DNA from: Achatina immaculata | Taxonomy: Eukaryota; Mollusca; Gastropoda; Stylommatophora; Achatinidae | NCBI GenBank assembly: GCA_009760885.1 | Contig: CM019713.1 | Location: 5,586,996-5,650,995, forward strand | Length of the DNA stretch: 64,000 nt | Direction: 5' to 3' | Part shown: piece after piece, positions 20,891-33,933 of the stretch | Position numbering within the stretch: the stretch's first letter is position 1 | Layout of the letters: the number at the start of each line of letters is the position of its first letter | The notes under the pieces: generated by a model | What the model was told of the DNA's origin: nothing | Databases searched by the model: none | What the model saw: the letters and a program-made list of their open reading frames with translations, nothing else | Position numbers and translations under genes: made by a program

Positions 20891-22140
20891 CTCGTTAACT
20901 GGCAGTTACTGGCTACTTACCGATTAACATACCGGTTACTTACTGAGATAGAGAGAGAGATAGAGATAAAAAGTGAACGTTTTGGATGTCGCCCTTTACT
21001 GCAACCATTTTATATTATCAAAATTGTTATCTTAGTAAAAAGCAACAAGAGATATCAGTTGGAAGATAACTGAGCCAGTAGAGTCGATGATGCCCAATTT
21101 GTATGGTCAGTTTTGGCTTTAGTACAGTTTGTGAGCAGTTTGTAAAGATTAAGCATTTGGTTCCTGCTGTTTGTAAAGCGTTTCATTTTACATTAAAAAA
21201 ATGGTATAAAGTACCGAATAACAAAACCTGTTTCGGAAAGTATTTCATGCAAATGTGCCAATTTAAGAAAACCCCAGCGCGATCACTGCCTCTATCTACC
21301 CTTATTACGTAAATAGATCCAGATTATTATGCAAGAGTGTAACATTGTAACAATAGAACAATAGCTCATGTTACATCTAAATGAAAAGTATTGTTACTTA
21401 ATACATGAATGATATAGAAATGATACTTTCTTATAATAAATCAGTGGTGTAGTAATGATTGTTTTTGTACGTATGAATGAATGAAGACAGATAGTTTGGC
21501 ATATGTTATAAAGGAGTAGTAAAGAACTTGTATCTTGTTTCCTATATATGAATGTTAGAATAATTTATAATCCCCACATGATTTAAATGTTTGGCATTGT
21601 TATGATTGGTTATCATTAACATACGCTTCCAAATGTGTAACACACACATATAAATGTATGGGGGTGAAGATGTCCTATATGGTTATCAGTAACCCATAGC
21701 TGCCATGCTATGGCAAACCATAGCTAAGACCCTGTCTCACAGACCTAGCCTGATGCCTGACTAACAGGGCACTGATTGCCACAGTCCTCATGGTGGTGGA
21801 GTCTGCTAAAGAAGCACTGCCTTTTTTTTTTTTTTAAATCTTCACACAGGGACTGGAAAAAATAGATGCCAAAACGTCTCCTGATCCAGCATGATGCTGT
21901 GCTTCATCATCTTTACCAGCATCAGCTGTAATGAATGCCAGCTTGCACTTCCAGGGAGATTGAAAAAAGAAGAAGAAGAATGTACGTGTAGTCCAAAACA
22001 CATACACATACAGTTATACTACTTTACAATTCAATATAACACACAAAACATTATGTTAAGTTGTAATCTTTATTTCTCTCCATGCAACATCTGGAAAGGA
22101 ATCAACAAGCTATGTACATGGACAAGGTATGAGAGACTGA
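20891..22140. other. Intergenic, AT-rich
   Basis: Short GA runs at 20945-20962. Bases 21690-21830 are GC-richer with repeated CCATAGCT, but have no recognisable family. Confidence 0.4.
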
Positions 22141-22159
22141 ACCTTCATATACATGTGTA

Positions 22160-22370
22160 CAGTCAGAAAGTCATGCACGCTACATTCTGAATAACATAGT
22201 GATAAAGAGAAGTACACTACATTCTGGACAGCATATTAAAGACAGGCATACTACATTCTGAACAACACACAGTGAAAGATAAGCACATTACATTTTAGGC
22301 AGCAAACTGAAAAACACTACATTCTGAACATACAGAGAAAGACAATACATTCTGAACAACGTAATGAGCT
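22160..22370. repeat. Degenerate repeat around TACATTCTGAACA
   Basis: Six spaced copies of CTACATTCTGAACAxCA at intervals of about 30-45 bp. Confidence 0.6.
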
Positions 22371-22949
22371 GGAATACGATTAATTTTCATAACGGAAACC
22401 AAACATAACCACTCAGACATCAAGTATTTGATTAGGAATGTGGTTAATAATTTATATTATCTGAAATTATAATTACATTATCTGAAATTATCATCATCAG
22501 CCTGTGTCATTCTATGTGGTTAAATGGCTCTTTGTGACACATAAGATGATAATGGAAGCTGATAAATACCATAATCGTAACCATCACTTTTCTGAACAGC
22601 TTCTCTCACGAATAATTCTACCAAAATCTGATCAGTATAACCGGCTACATGCATGTCTGTGTTTACTCGGCTGAGTACTTTTTCTCACATAAGTTTCACC
22701 TTACTTTAAAGTATTCTCTTCTGCTAAAATCTGGAAATGTTAAGACTTACTCTTTTTCTTACTGCAGCTTGCAGAATGATGTGCTCAGAAAAAAATGATG
22801 ATAAATCTAGGAGAAAGCAAAGCGTTGGTGGAGACAGCAATCAAGGCTGACTGAAAAAGATTGACACAGAGTTAGTTCTGGCACAATGAAATTCCATGTC
22901 CCACTGATTACCAATCTTCAACAGCTGCAGATTACAGTGGGGGGGGGGG

Positions 22950-23270
22950 GCAGGCATGAATGAATAGATGCGACAACAGGAGATCAGAGCCGAGGGTATA
23001 TCTGAGAAAAAAAGACATCGGATCAAAGGATAAAACGGGAGGAGATCAGAGCAGTGGGTATATGAGAATATAAGACATCTGGAAATCATAGCTGGGGCTA
23101 TGTCTCAGAGGGATAAAACAGCAGAAAATGTCAGGGGATGTCTGAGAAAATAAGACAGCAGCGGCAATGTCTGAGAAGGTAAGACAGTAGTAATTCAGAG
23201 CAGAAGCCACAACAGCAAGAAATAAGAGCAGGGGCTATGTCAGAGAAGACAAGACAAGGTGAAGAAGCAA
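22950..23270. repeat. Degenerate repeat around GAGATCAGAGC...TCTGAGAA
   Basis: About six diverged units with ATCAGAGC, GGGTATRTCTGAGAA and AAGACA at irregular spacing of about 40-60 bp. Confidence 0.6.
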
Positions 23271-23494
23271 CATTCTGAAATAACATAAGGAAAAAAAAAA
23301 CCAGTTCTACATGATGTATGATAGCCAAGTCATGTCTAAGTCATATGACAGCTAAATCATGTGATAGCCAAGTCATACACATCTTTCTGTGTTTAAAACT
23401 GCTCTACATACAAAAAGGAAATGCACATATCTAGGACATATTTACACATCAAAATATACAAGTAATCCTGTTCAAATGTCCATGGTGCTTGCTT

Positions 23495-24245
23495 CTTACA
23501 AAATTAATCCTCCTCGAATGTCTATTACAGTTGTCTTACAAAATTAATTCTGCTCAGATGTCTATTACACTCGTCTCTTACAAAATTAACCCCATTCATA
23601 TGCCTGTTATAACTGTCTCTCACAAAATTAACCCCATTCATATGTCTGTTATAACTGTCCTTTACAAAATTAACCCCATTCATATGCCTGTTATAACTGT
23701 CCTTTACAAAATTAACCCCATTCATATGTCTGTTGTAACTGTCCTTTACAAAATTAACCCCATTCATATGTCTGTTGTAACTGTCCTTTACAAAATTAAC
23801 CCCATTCATATGTCTGTTGTAACTGTCCTTTACAAAATTAACCCCATTCATATGCCTGTTATAACTGTCTCTTACAAAATTAACCCCATTCATGTCTGTT
23901 ATAACTGTCTCTTACAAAATTAACCACATTCATATGCCTGTTATAACTGTCTCTTACAAAATTAACCCCATTCATATGCCTGTTATAACTGTCTCTTACA
24001 AAATTAACCACATTCATATGCCTGTTATAACTGTCTCTTACAAAATTAACCACATTCATATGCCTGTTATAACTGTCTCTTACAAAATTAACCACATTCA
24101 TATGCCTGTTATAACTGTCTCTTACAAAATTAACCACATTCATATGCCTGTTATAACTGTCTCTTACAAAATTAACCACATTCATATGCCTGTTATAACT
24201 GTCTCTTACAAAATTAACCACATTCATATGCCTGTTATAACGGTT
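23495..24245. repeat. 42-bp minisatellite, about 17-18 copies
   Basis: The unit is TTCATATGCCTGTTATAACT followed by GTCTCTTACAAAATTAACCA and CA. The first two copies are the most diverged. One copy near 23890 lacks two bases, which shifts the frame and splits the apparent 14-residue repeat frames on both strands. Not a gene. Confidence 0.93.
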
Positions 24246-24680
24246 CCTTCTCCTTTCTTACAAGACACAGACCTAGGACACAGAACCTGATTCAAACAGC
24301 ACAAGCAGATTCACTTAACCAGAACCAAAATCTCCCATCTCACTTTGTAGAATCAAAACTCCTGTGTCTCATAACACAATCAAAACTTTGTAAAGAATTC
24401 ATATCAATAATGAAAACAAATATAATCAACTTTCTATAGACATATGCTCCCATTTGAAACAAAAATATATCCAGATGAACAAATAAATTTACGAAACAAA
24501 CCCTATCTTCTGAAAGCATAATTAAATTATCTTTATATTCACATTAAGTATATATCCTACCCTTACACGCTAATAACATGTTACTGTACAAAGCAGAATG
24601 TTACTGTGCATATATCAAGTTCTATTATTAACCTTCTTCTGCCTCTCAAATTCATTCACTTGCTGATCATAAAACACAGA

Positions 24681-25785
24681 CAAAATACAGACACTAACAC
24701 ACTATTCTCCTACAGACAGGTTCAGCAAAATACAAGCACTAACACACTATTCTCCTACAGACAGGTTCAGCAAAATACAGACACTAACACACTATTCTCC
24801 TACAGACAGGTTCAGCAAAATACAGACACTAACACACTATTCTCCTACAGACAGGTTCAGCAAAATACAAGCACTAACACGCTATTCCCCTACAGACAGG
24901 TTCAGCAAAATACAGGCACTAACACGCTATTCCCCTACAGACAAGTTCAGCAAAATACAGACACTAACACACTATTCCCCTACAGACAGGTTCAGCAAAA
25001 TACAGACACTAACACACTATTCCCCTACAGACAGGTTCAGCAAAATACAGACACTAACACGCTATTCCCCTACAGACAGGTTCAGCAAAATACAAGCACT
25101 AACACGCTATTCCCCTACAGATAGGTTCAGCAAAATACAGGCACTGACACGCTATTCCCCTACAGATAGGTTCAGCAAAATACAGGCACTGACACGCTAT
25201 TCCCCTACAGATAGGTTCAGCAAAATACAGGCACTAACACACTATTCCCCTACAGATAGGTTCAGCAAAATACAAGCACTAACATGCTATTCCCCTACAG
25301 ATAAGTTCAGCAAAATACAGGCACTGACACGCTATTCCCCTACAGACAGGTTCAGCAAAATACAGGCACTGACACGCTATTCCCCTACAGACAGGTTCAG
25401 CAAAATACAGGCACTGACACGCTATTCCCCTACAGACAGGTTCAGCAAAATACAAGCGCTAACACGCTATTCCCCTACAGACAGGTTCAGCAAAATACAG
25501 GCACTGACACGCTATTCCCCTACAGACAGGTTCAGCAAAATACAGGCACTGACACGCTATTCCCCTACAGACAGGTTCAGCAAAATACAAGCACTAACAC
25601 ACTATTCCCCTACAGACAGGTTCAGCAAAATACAGGCACTGACACGCTATTCCCCTACAGACAGGTTCAGCAAAATACAGGCACTGACACGCTATTCCCC
25701 TACAGACAGGTTCAGCAAAATACAAGCACTAACACACTATTCCCCTACAGACAGGTTCAGCAAAATACAAGCACTAACACATTCC
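24681..25785. repeat. 45-bp minisatellite, about 24 copies
   Basis: The unit is CAAAATACAGACACTAACAC followed by ACTATTCTCCTACAGACAGG and TTCAG. Variants (CTCC/CCCC, ACACTAAC/GCACTGAC) fall in blocks. Fifteen-codon units make a false 172-codon frame (QQNTDTNTLFSYRQV repeats). Confidence 0.93.
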
Positions 25786-25814
25786 CCTGGCTGCCTCTGA
25801 TATGGTTGCACAGG

Positions 25815-25975
25815 AAAACTTTCCACTATAATACAAGAAAGCTTTCAACTATAATACAAGAAAGCTTTCAACTATAATACAAGAAAACTTTCCACTATAA
25901 TACAAGAAAGCTTTCAACTATAACACAGGAAATCTTTCAGCTATAACACAAGAAACCTTTCAGCTATAATACAAC
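25815..25975. repeat. 25-bp repeat, about 6-7 copies
   Basis: The unit is ACTATAATACAAGAAAGCTT followed by TCAAC-like bases; copies diverge toward the right. Confidence 0.8.
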
Positions 25976-26353
25976 ACATCTCAGGACAAAAGAAAAATAA
26001 TCATCTAATGCATAAAACATTTTTATATTTCACTTTTTTTGCAGATGTTATACTTTCAGGTATCACATTAGAAAGCCTTCATACCCATTATGTGCAAAAG
26101 TTTTCATTTCTTTTTTTAGTGAAAAGAAAAATGAAAAAAAAACCCCCCCAAAAAACTTGCTTCATCTGGCTACAAGAGGACATCACACCAACCATTTACT
26201 CGTGAAGAACTGATAATAACAACACATTCTGCAGTAACATAAAATTTCTATCAGAACCAACGGGGGGTTACTATTCAGACCTTTTCACCCTAAGATGGAT
26301 GCAACTTTATTTCTATTGTTATTAAAACTTCAATCATCAAATCTTTGTCAATC

Positions 26354-28308
26354 AAAATTATTCACTTGACCGGAGATTCTAATTATGCATAGGAATGATG
26401 AATATAATGAGGAGATGAGGTGAAAACGAAGATGAGTGAGTTGAAGAGATGACACAGTTGTCAAGGCTAGCATACACGAGCTGGTCAGAGCCTAACGAAT
26501 GGTGCTCCCATAAACCTCAGCCTAATGAAGAAAACCAGTTTGATATTTTCTTTAAGATGGTGGAGTGCTGAGAAATCTGCTGCTTCGGTCCAACTGGGAA
26601 AGCCAGGAAAGCTACTACTGTTCACTCAAATCTGGACCAATATGCCTTCTAAAGTTTTACCGCTTGTATGAAAAATTTTGAACCTGTGTGCAAAAAAAAA
26701 AAAAAAAATCTATTCTCAAAAGAAAATTGTGCACAAACATGCATTGTAATGTTAAATTACAGAGTGTGATTTAAAGTTCTCATTTAAAAAAAACATACTA
26801 AAGTCTAAAGTCTGAAGAAATCAGGGAAACAAAGTCATGTAATGCTATCATAATTTTCCTTCAGTCCTACTATAACACATAAGTAACATCAGAATATTGA
26901 AAAATAAAAGTACCAATTTTAATTTTTCTTTTTCTTCTTCTTCCCTTTTTCGCACAGCATATAAAATTTCACACATAGCATGATTTTCTTTGTATGCATA
27001 ACTGCATAGCTTAGAGGGAACATTGAACTAGGGTCAATGACAACTTTCAAGATCTTCACCAAAATGGCTGCAGGAAAAAATCTTACAATAATTATGTGCC
27101 AGCTCTTCACCTGACAGTTTTCTTTTTAAAAGACTGGTTTATCTTCCGATTAATGCTGTCAATAATACAAGGTCTAATACATCTGTATCTACAGATACGT
27201 TCAATCAAAGCAGCGATTCCTAACTGGAAGGGCAGCCAGGTGACTCCCTTGGGTAGAATCCTTTTCTACATGATGCTATATAGGCAGGTGACTCCCTTGG
27301 GTAGAATCCTTTTCTATATGATGCTATATAAGGGGTGATTCTGGGACAGCTTGGGTTGAAAAGGGGGGGAACCAAGACCCAGGACACTACTGTTTTAAAG
27401 AGAACCATGACTATCCTTGTAGGACCACACAGGACCACTCTGAAAATGACAGGTTAGTTCTCTGTACAAACTGACTGAGGGATTTCTTCCAAATGAAAGG
27501 ACTTGATTAGCGATATAGTGGCTTCCATTTTCAGAAGTCCTTTGTATGGGAGTGTATATGTGTTAGCTTTTTCTCCCCCCTCTATCAATCAAGGTTAACA
27601 TAAGCCCAGCACTGAATAAGATCGTAAAAGTTATGAAAGTACACGTTTTGTTTCTATATACAAATGATATGATCATTCATTTGCATCACAACAATATATA
27701 CACAGTATATACAATACGTGGTGATAACATGTATAAATTATACCACATTTCATAAGCATAATGTGCATAATGGTAATTCATTCTCAGATGAGAACATGTA
27801 TAAATCAAATTATTATTCTTAATCTGCTTAAACCAAATTTTCTTATAGTTTTACCCAGATACAAAAAAAATCACACATTTTCATTTCTTTCTCTCTCACT
27901 ACAAACTTTTCCAATATCTATTTGATGTCGACTACATGCCTCCATGATTCATAAAACTTAAAAGTTATTTTAGACTGCTCTCACAGACACCAAATTCAGT
28001 TAATTGTTTATTCTGAATAGTCCCGAAATTTTGTTTGGTAGATAGTCATTTATATATGTATATAGTTACTTTCTGTACTGAATGCATGGATTAGAGCGGA
28101 ACGTAAATGTTATATTTTATGTCTCTAAGCTTTTCAATGTTAATTGTGTTAGTTATATGAGCAGCATATTTGTAAAATGTCTGGAACAGAGTGAAAGCTG
28201 TATGATAAAGGGCAGAATGTCAGACGGGCCTGCATGCCCAATTCTTAACCCTTTGGAAATAAAGATCAATCAATCAATCAATCTTTTTTTTTTTTTTCCT
28301 TGGTCATG
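26354..28308. repeat. 1.95-kb tandem duplication, copy 1
   Basis: Copy 2 follows directly at 28309-30261. Starts AAAATTATTCACTTGACCGG. It contains a 46-bp internal duplication (CAGGTGACTCCCTTGGGT at 27237 and 27283) and ends with AATAAAGATCAATCAATCAA and a poly(T) run. Small frames inside are low-complexity and repeat exactly in copy 2. Confidence 0.95.
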
Positions 28309-30261
28309 AAAATTATTCACTTGACCGGAGATTCTAATTATGCATAGGAATGATGAATATAATGAGGAGATGAGGTGAAAACGAAGATGAGTGAGTTGAA
28401 GAGATGACACAGTTGTCAAGGCTAGCATACACGAGCTGGTCAGAGCCTAACGAATGGTGCTCCCATAAACCTCAGCCTAATGAAGAAAACCAGTTTGATA
28501 TTTTCTTTAAGATGGTGGAGTGCTGAGAAATCTGCTGCTTCGGTCCAACTGGGAAAGCCAGGAAAGCTACTACTGTTCACTCAAATCTGGACCAATGTGC
28601 CTTCTAAAGTTTTACCGCTTGTATGAAAAATTTTGAACCTGTGTGCAAAAAAAAAAAAAAATCTATTCTCAAAAGAAAATTGTGCACAAACATGCATTGT
28701 AATGTTAAATTACAGAGTGTGATTTAAAGTTCTCATTTAAAAAAAACATACTAAAATCTAAAGTCTGAAGAAATCAGGGAAACAAAGTCATGTAATGCTA
28801 TCATAATTTTCCTTCAGTCCTACTATAACACATAAGTAACATCAGAATATTGAAAAATAAAAGTACCAATTTTAATTTTTCTTTTTCTTCTTCTTCCCTT
28901 TTTCGCACAGCATATAAAATTTCACACATAGCATGATTTTCTTTGTATGCATAACTGCATAGCTTAGAGGGAACATTGAACTAGGGTCAATGACAACTTT
29001 CAAGATCTTCACCAAAATGGCTGCAGGAAAAAATCTTACAATAATTATGTGCCAGCTCTTCACCTGACAGTTTTCTTTTTAAAAGACTGGTTTATCTTCC
29101 GATTAATGCTGTCAATAATACAAGGTCTAATACATCTGTATCTACAGATACGTTCAATCAAAGCAGCGATTCCTAACTGGAAGGGCAGCCAGGTGACTCC
29201 CTTGGGTAGAATCCTTTTCTACATGATGCTATATAGGCAGGTGACTCCCTTGGGTGGAATCCCTTTCTATATGATGCTATATAAGGGGTGATTCTGGGAC
29301 AGCTTGGGTTGAAAAGGGGGGGAACCAAGACCCAGGACACTACTGTTTTAAAGAGAACCATGACTATCCTTGTAGGACCACACAGGACCACTCTGAAAAT
29401 GACAGGTTAGTTCTCTGTACAAACTGACTGAGGGATTTCTTCCAAATGAAAGGACTTGATTAGCGATATAGTGGCTTCCATTTTCAGAAGTCCTTTGTAT
29501 GGGAGTGTATATGTGTTAGCTTTTTCTCCCCCCTCTATCAATCAAGGTTAACATAAGCCCAGCACTGAATAAGATCGTAAAAGTTATGAAAGTACACGTT
29601 TTGTTTCTATATACAAATGATATGATCATTCATTTGCATCACAACAATATATACACAGTATATACAATACGTGGTGATAACATGTATAAATTATACCACA
29701 TTTCATAAGCATAATGTGCATAATGGTAATTCATTCTCAGATGAGAACATGTATAAATCAAATTATTATTCTTAATCTGCTTAAACCAAATTTTCTTATA
29801 GTTTTACCCAGATACAAAAAAAATCACACATTTTCATTTCTTTCTCTCTCACTACAAACTTTTCCAATATCTATTTGATGTCGACTACATGCCTCCATGA
29901 TTCATAAAACTTAAAAGTTATTTTAGACTGCTCTCACAGACACCAAATTCAGTTAATTGTTTATTCTGAATAGTCCCGAAATTTTGTTTGGTAGATAGTC
30001 ATTTATATATGTATATAGTTACTTTCTGTACTGAATGCATGGATTAGAGCGGAACGTAAATGTTATATTTTATGTCTCTAAGCTTTTCAATGTTAATTGT
30101 GTTAGTTATATGAGCAGCATATTTGTAAAATGTCTGGAACAGAGTGAAAGCTGTATGATAAAGGGCAGAATGTCAGACGGGCCTGCATGCCCAATTCTTA
30201 ACCCTTTGGAAATAAAGATCAATCAATCAATCAATCTTTTTTTTTTTTTTCCTTGGTCATG
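28309..30261. repeat. 1.95-kb tandem duplication, copy 2
   Basis: Offset 1953-1955 bp from copy 1. I saw only a handful of differences (poly(A) length, TATGCC/TGTGCC, GTAGAATCCTTT/GTGGAATCCCTT), so the duplication is recent. The break has AAAATT microhomology. Confidence 0.95.
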
Positions 30262-31011
30262 AAAATTTACAAAAACTAGAAAATTTTTTCCATTCATTAC
30301 AGAACTTATCTTCATATGCATAATTTGTGTGAAATAATCCATGCACAAACCAATAAAAATGAATTCATTTTCTTCCAAAAATGAACTAATCCAAATAAAT
30401 TCATTCTTTTACACGAAGGGAAAAAAAAACTCATTCTTTCGTATCAGAGTACATCTTACAAAATATTCTTCCATCATAATAAGTATTAATCAAATAAAAT
30501 CAATTCTTTCATTAATATTTCAACAAAGAATTGATTGGTTTTTATCTTTATATGAAGCATCAATCAAATGCATTATTATTTATTCACATATAATGCAGCA
30601 GGACAATTCATTTTTACTGAATGATAATTGTAAGGCAATAAACTCTATTATTTTCCCATATAATATGCATCTATCACACACAAAGGAAATCTCTAGAACA
30701 TAAGGAAAGGGCTACATCTTTTAATTACATATTTTAAAAATCTATCCTCATCTGAAATCTAATGAGAGTGCAAACAGCAATAGTGAACTATCTTTTCATA
30801 CAAAGACTATCCGATATGTGATATCTGTTAACTAAATTGCAAAACCAGTATTGTGTTGTGTGAAAAAAACAAAACAAACTATCTCTGAGATATTAACATG
30901 CAGGGCAAGGTACACTGGATCACACTGTACACACCACCATCAGTGCATAACAGGAAAACAGGATATCGTATTTTAAAAAAATGCTTTCATAAATAAGGAA
31001 CCACATCAAGC
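30262..31011. other. Intergenic, very AT-rich
   Basis: A 120-codon frame at 30341-30703 is low-complexity (I/N/S/F-rich, repeated AATTCATTCTTT) and looks spurious. Confidence 0.5.
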
Positions 31012-31275
31012 ACCTGAGTGGTATAGCGGCTAGGGTGGCGCCCATCTCTCACATGGAGCACCGTGGTTCAAGTCTGGCCAGAGAGTCACCCAGATGCAGA
31101 AATAGGTACCTGACTCCTGGAGCTAGGGAAAGGAAAGGCAGTTAGACACTGTGATAACCACATCACTCTCTAATGCCCTGCTGGAGCAAGGAAACTACTG
31201 GTGCTAACATTGTAAACCTGAATGCTTCTTCCACATAACAGGCCTGAATATCAGGCCCACTGGAGGAAACAAGAT
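31012..31275 (+). mobile_element. tRNA-derived SINE, family C
   Basis: The head is CACCTGAGTGGTATAGCGGC, the B box CCGTGGTTCAAGTCTGGCC, and the body GTCACCCAGATGCAGAAATA ... GGAAAGGAAAGGCAGTTAG. Confidence 0.75.
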
Positions 31276-32150
31276 AATTTACTTAATGAACGTGATTCCT
31301 GAAAACCTGGACAACATATCTTATTAACACAAACTGTGAACCTCAATCACACACGTTTAGTTTTCCCAATCAGCATTTCTACTGTTTTTATGTATAAAGG
31401 CCATGTATCTGTGTGCATACATTCTGTCAACACGAAAACTAACAAGATATATTTTGTTCAACTTGTAATGTCCAGAGCTAACTTATCTGGTGAAAATATC
31501 TAACCTCTGTCTTCACATGCTGTCAGAATGCTTATGTCTGAAACTGAACATTTTTTTCTTTCATTATGTCTGTGCTGCTGACCATGGTGATCTACGTACG
31601 TCACGGAGTTAGCACAAGCTCGCTCCCTAATCTCAAACATTTATTACATAAAAACTATACTAGGTGTGCTTTTCACATATATGTGGTTTTTTTTTTTTTT
31701 TTGTGCACATTTTACCTCAATACAAAAAAACCCTTTTTTTTTTAAACTTTACTCATAATTTCAAAATGTGCTCCTTTTGTTGTCCCAAGAATGTCTAAGC
31801 AATAGTCGATTTCTTGCCACATGCTTCTCAGTTACTATCACCGTTACTGTCCGTTATCCTTGCCTCTCAAGTTTCAATATCAAGAGCTGGTGAACTCTTT
31901 AGTATATCCCCATTAAAAAAAACAAAAGAAAGCCATGAAGGCTATTGTCTGTTCTTCCTAAATCACCGGTCCGGAAAGTTTGCATTAAAAAAACTGATGA
32001 ACTTACGCCAGTGACAGAAAGAAAAAAATATAGCTCTAAGACTCAGCTTCCGCGACACCTAATTGTTCACGTTTCTACCTGGCAGTTTTTTCTTAAAGAA
32101 AATTAAGGCAGGATTTTACGGTCACCACTTATACTAGTTTGGAAAGAAGA
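31276..32150. other. Intergenic, nothing recognised
   Basis: AT-rich with poly(T) at 31688-31702 and 31733-31743. Confidence 0.4.
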
Positions 32151-32154
32151 AAAG

Positions 32155-33492
32155 GTCCCCTTCAAAATGGAAAAAAGGAATCATTATACCAGGGCAACCT
32201 TAGCAACTGCAATAATTGGAGAGGAGTAACCTGACTATCAGTTGTATCAAAAGCCTAGTCATTCTGAACAGAATTAAAGATATAGTGGATGCTGCAATGA
32301 GAGAAGAACAGGCAAGATTTTAAAAAGGGAGAAGCTGTCTCGACCAGATCTTTACTCTCAGAATAATACTTGAAGAACATATTGAAAAGCAGAAACCATT
32401 AATCCTGAACTTCATAGACTTTAAAAAGGCATTTGATAGCATACACAGAGATTCATTATGAAGAATTTTAAGACTAAAATTCTAAAACTGTCAACATCAT
32501 TAAGAACCTCTACAACGGATATGTTTGTACAGTCAACACAGAAGAAGGAATGAGCAAATGGTTCCAGAATGGAATGAAACAAGCGTGAAACAAGGATGTA
32601 TAATATCTCTCTTGCTTTTTGGAATTGCCATAGACTTCAAAATGAAAAAATGTTGAACAGGTAAAACAGGCATGGATTGGGTACATGGGACCCAACTAGA
32701 AGATCTTGATTTTGCAGATGACATAACTCTTATCAGTGACAATGTGAATTTGATGCAAGAAAAAACAGATAGCCTGTTCTACTGGCTAGCAAAATAGGAC
32801 TTGAAATTAACAAGGAAAAAAAAAAAAAAAAAAACTTCCCATTAATCAAAAAGGAGAAAATATATATAGAAGGAACAGCTGTTAAAGAAGTACACCAATT
32901 TACATACCTTGGCAGCTACAAAGACCAGGATGGTAACACCAGAAAGGAAATTAGAATTGAAAATGCAGCACTGACCTTCAAGAATCTTGAAAAAATAAGG
33001 CATTTGAAAGTTATAAGCACAAAAATCAAGTTAAGATTGTTCAATTGAAATATAATATCCACCCTCATTTATGCATGTGAAAGCTGGAAAACAACTAAAG
33101 AAACAGACAATAAATTATACTTTTTTTAAAACAAATGCCAAAGGAAAATACTCGATATAAAGTGAAATGAATCCAAGATCATCGCAGAGATAAGGCAGAT
33201 GAGCGAACAACAACCTGTCTCATGGGTGATCAGAAAAAGAAGATGGAACATAGTCACGTGGTGAGAAGAAACAGAGAATCGGAAAATAAGCTGTCAAGTG
33301 GAAAACAACAGGGCGAAGAAAATGAGGTCAACCATATGAAACTCTAAAGAGGACATTGTTAGGAGACTTGAATTAGAAGGCATAAAATCCCTTGATGAGG
33401 TTGAAAAGCTTGCTGAAAACAGGAAAACTTGGCAAACTACCACGCGAGCCCTATGTGACATTTAACGGCACGGGAAGGATGTAAGATTTATA
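32155..33492 (+). mobile_element. LINE family A, reverse transcriptase part to 3' end (broken)
   Basis: Across several frames: NLSNCNNWRGVTLLSV, GRSCLDQIFTLRIILEE, FIDFKKAFDSIHRDSL, VKQGCIISPLLFGIAIDF, LEDLDFADDITLIS (the Y/FxDD catalytic box) and GLEINKEKT, then a thumb/C-terminal region with [15 protein letters not shown] and [20 protein letters not shown], ending in a TGTGACATTTAACGGCACGG tail. This is an RTE/BovB-like order. 5'-truncated, with many stops. Confidence 0.85.
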
Positions 33493-33933
33493 TCTGTCAA
33501 CAAGATATATCAACAGCACTGATATAATGATAATTATATCTGTCATTTCATAATGTATATACCTATCCACATCAAAAGTTACACTATTATCTATTATTAA
33601 AATACATTTCTAGCTACATATCCTCTCAACACAGACTACTTAAAAATGTCAGTACTGGCAGTATCACTGTTTCACATTCACTTGCCAACACTGTTAAACA
33701 CATCAATATATATGCTATCCAAATGCTGTGAATGAACCAATCAAAGACAGACATATTTCTTGGAAAAACAATCCTGGTTTTTGGTAACCATGGACTGAAC
33801 TTGACATTTCACACATATAAATAAGCAAAAATAACTGAAATATAATGCCAAAAAAAAAGAAAAAAAAAAAACAACACAATTACAATTATTTCATAAAATG
33901 TAAACAAATCCAAATGATTATGACATACAATTG
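33493..33933. other. Intergenic, nothing recognised
   Basis: AT-rich, poly(A). Confidence 0.4.

Noticed and set aside
23489..25124. Long repetitive open frames (up to 172 codons; both strands over the 42-bp array)
   Set aside because: They arise from repeat units of 42 and 45 bp; both strands of the 42-bp array are open, and a two-base loss in one unit simply switches the frame.
30341..30703. 120-codon frame
   Set aside because: Extremely AT-rich with repeated AATTCATTCTTT, no domain and no splice context.
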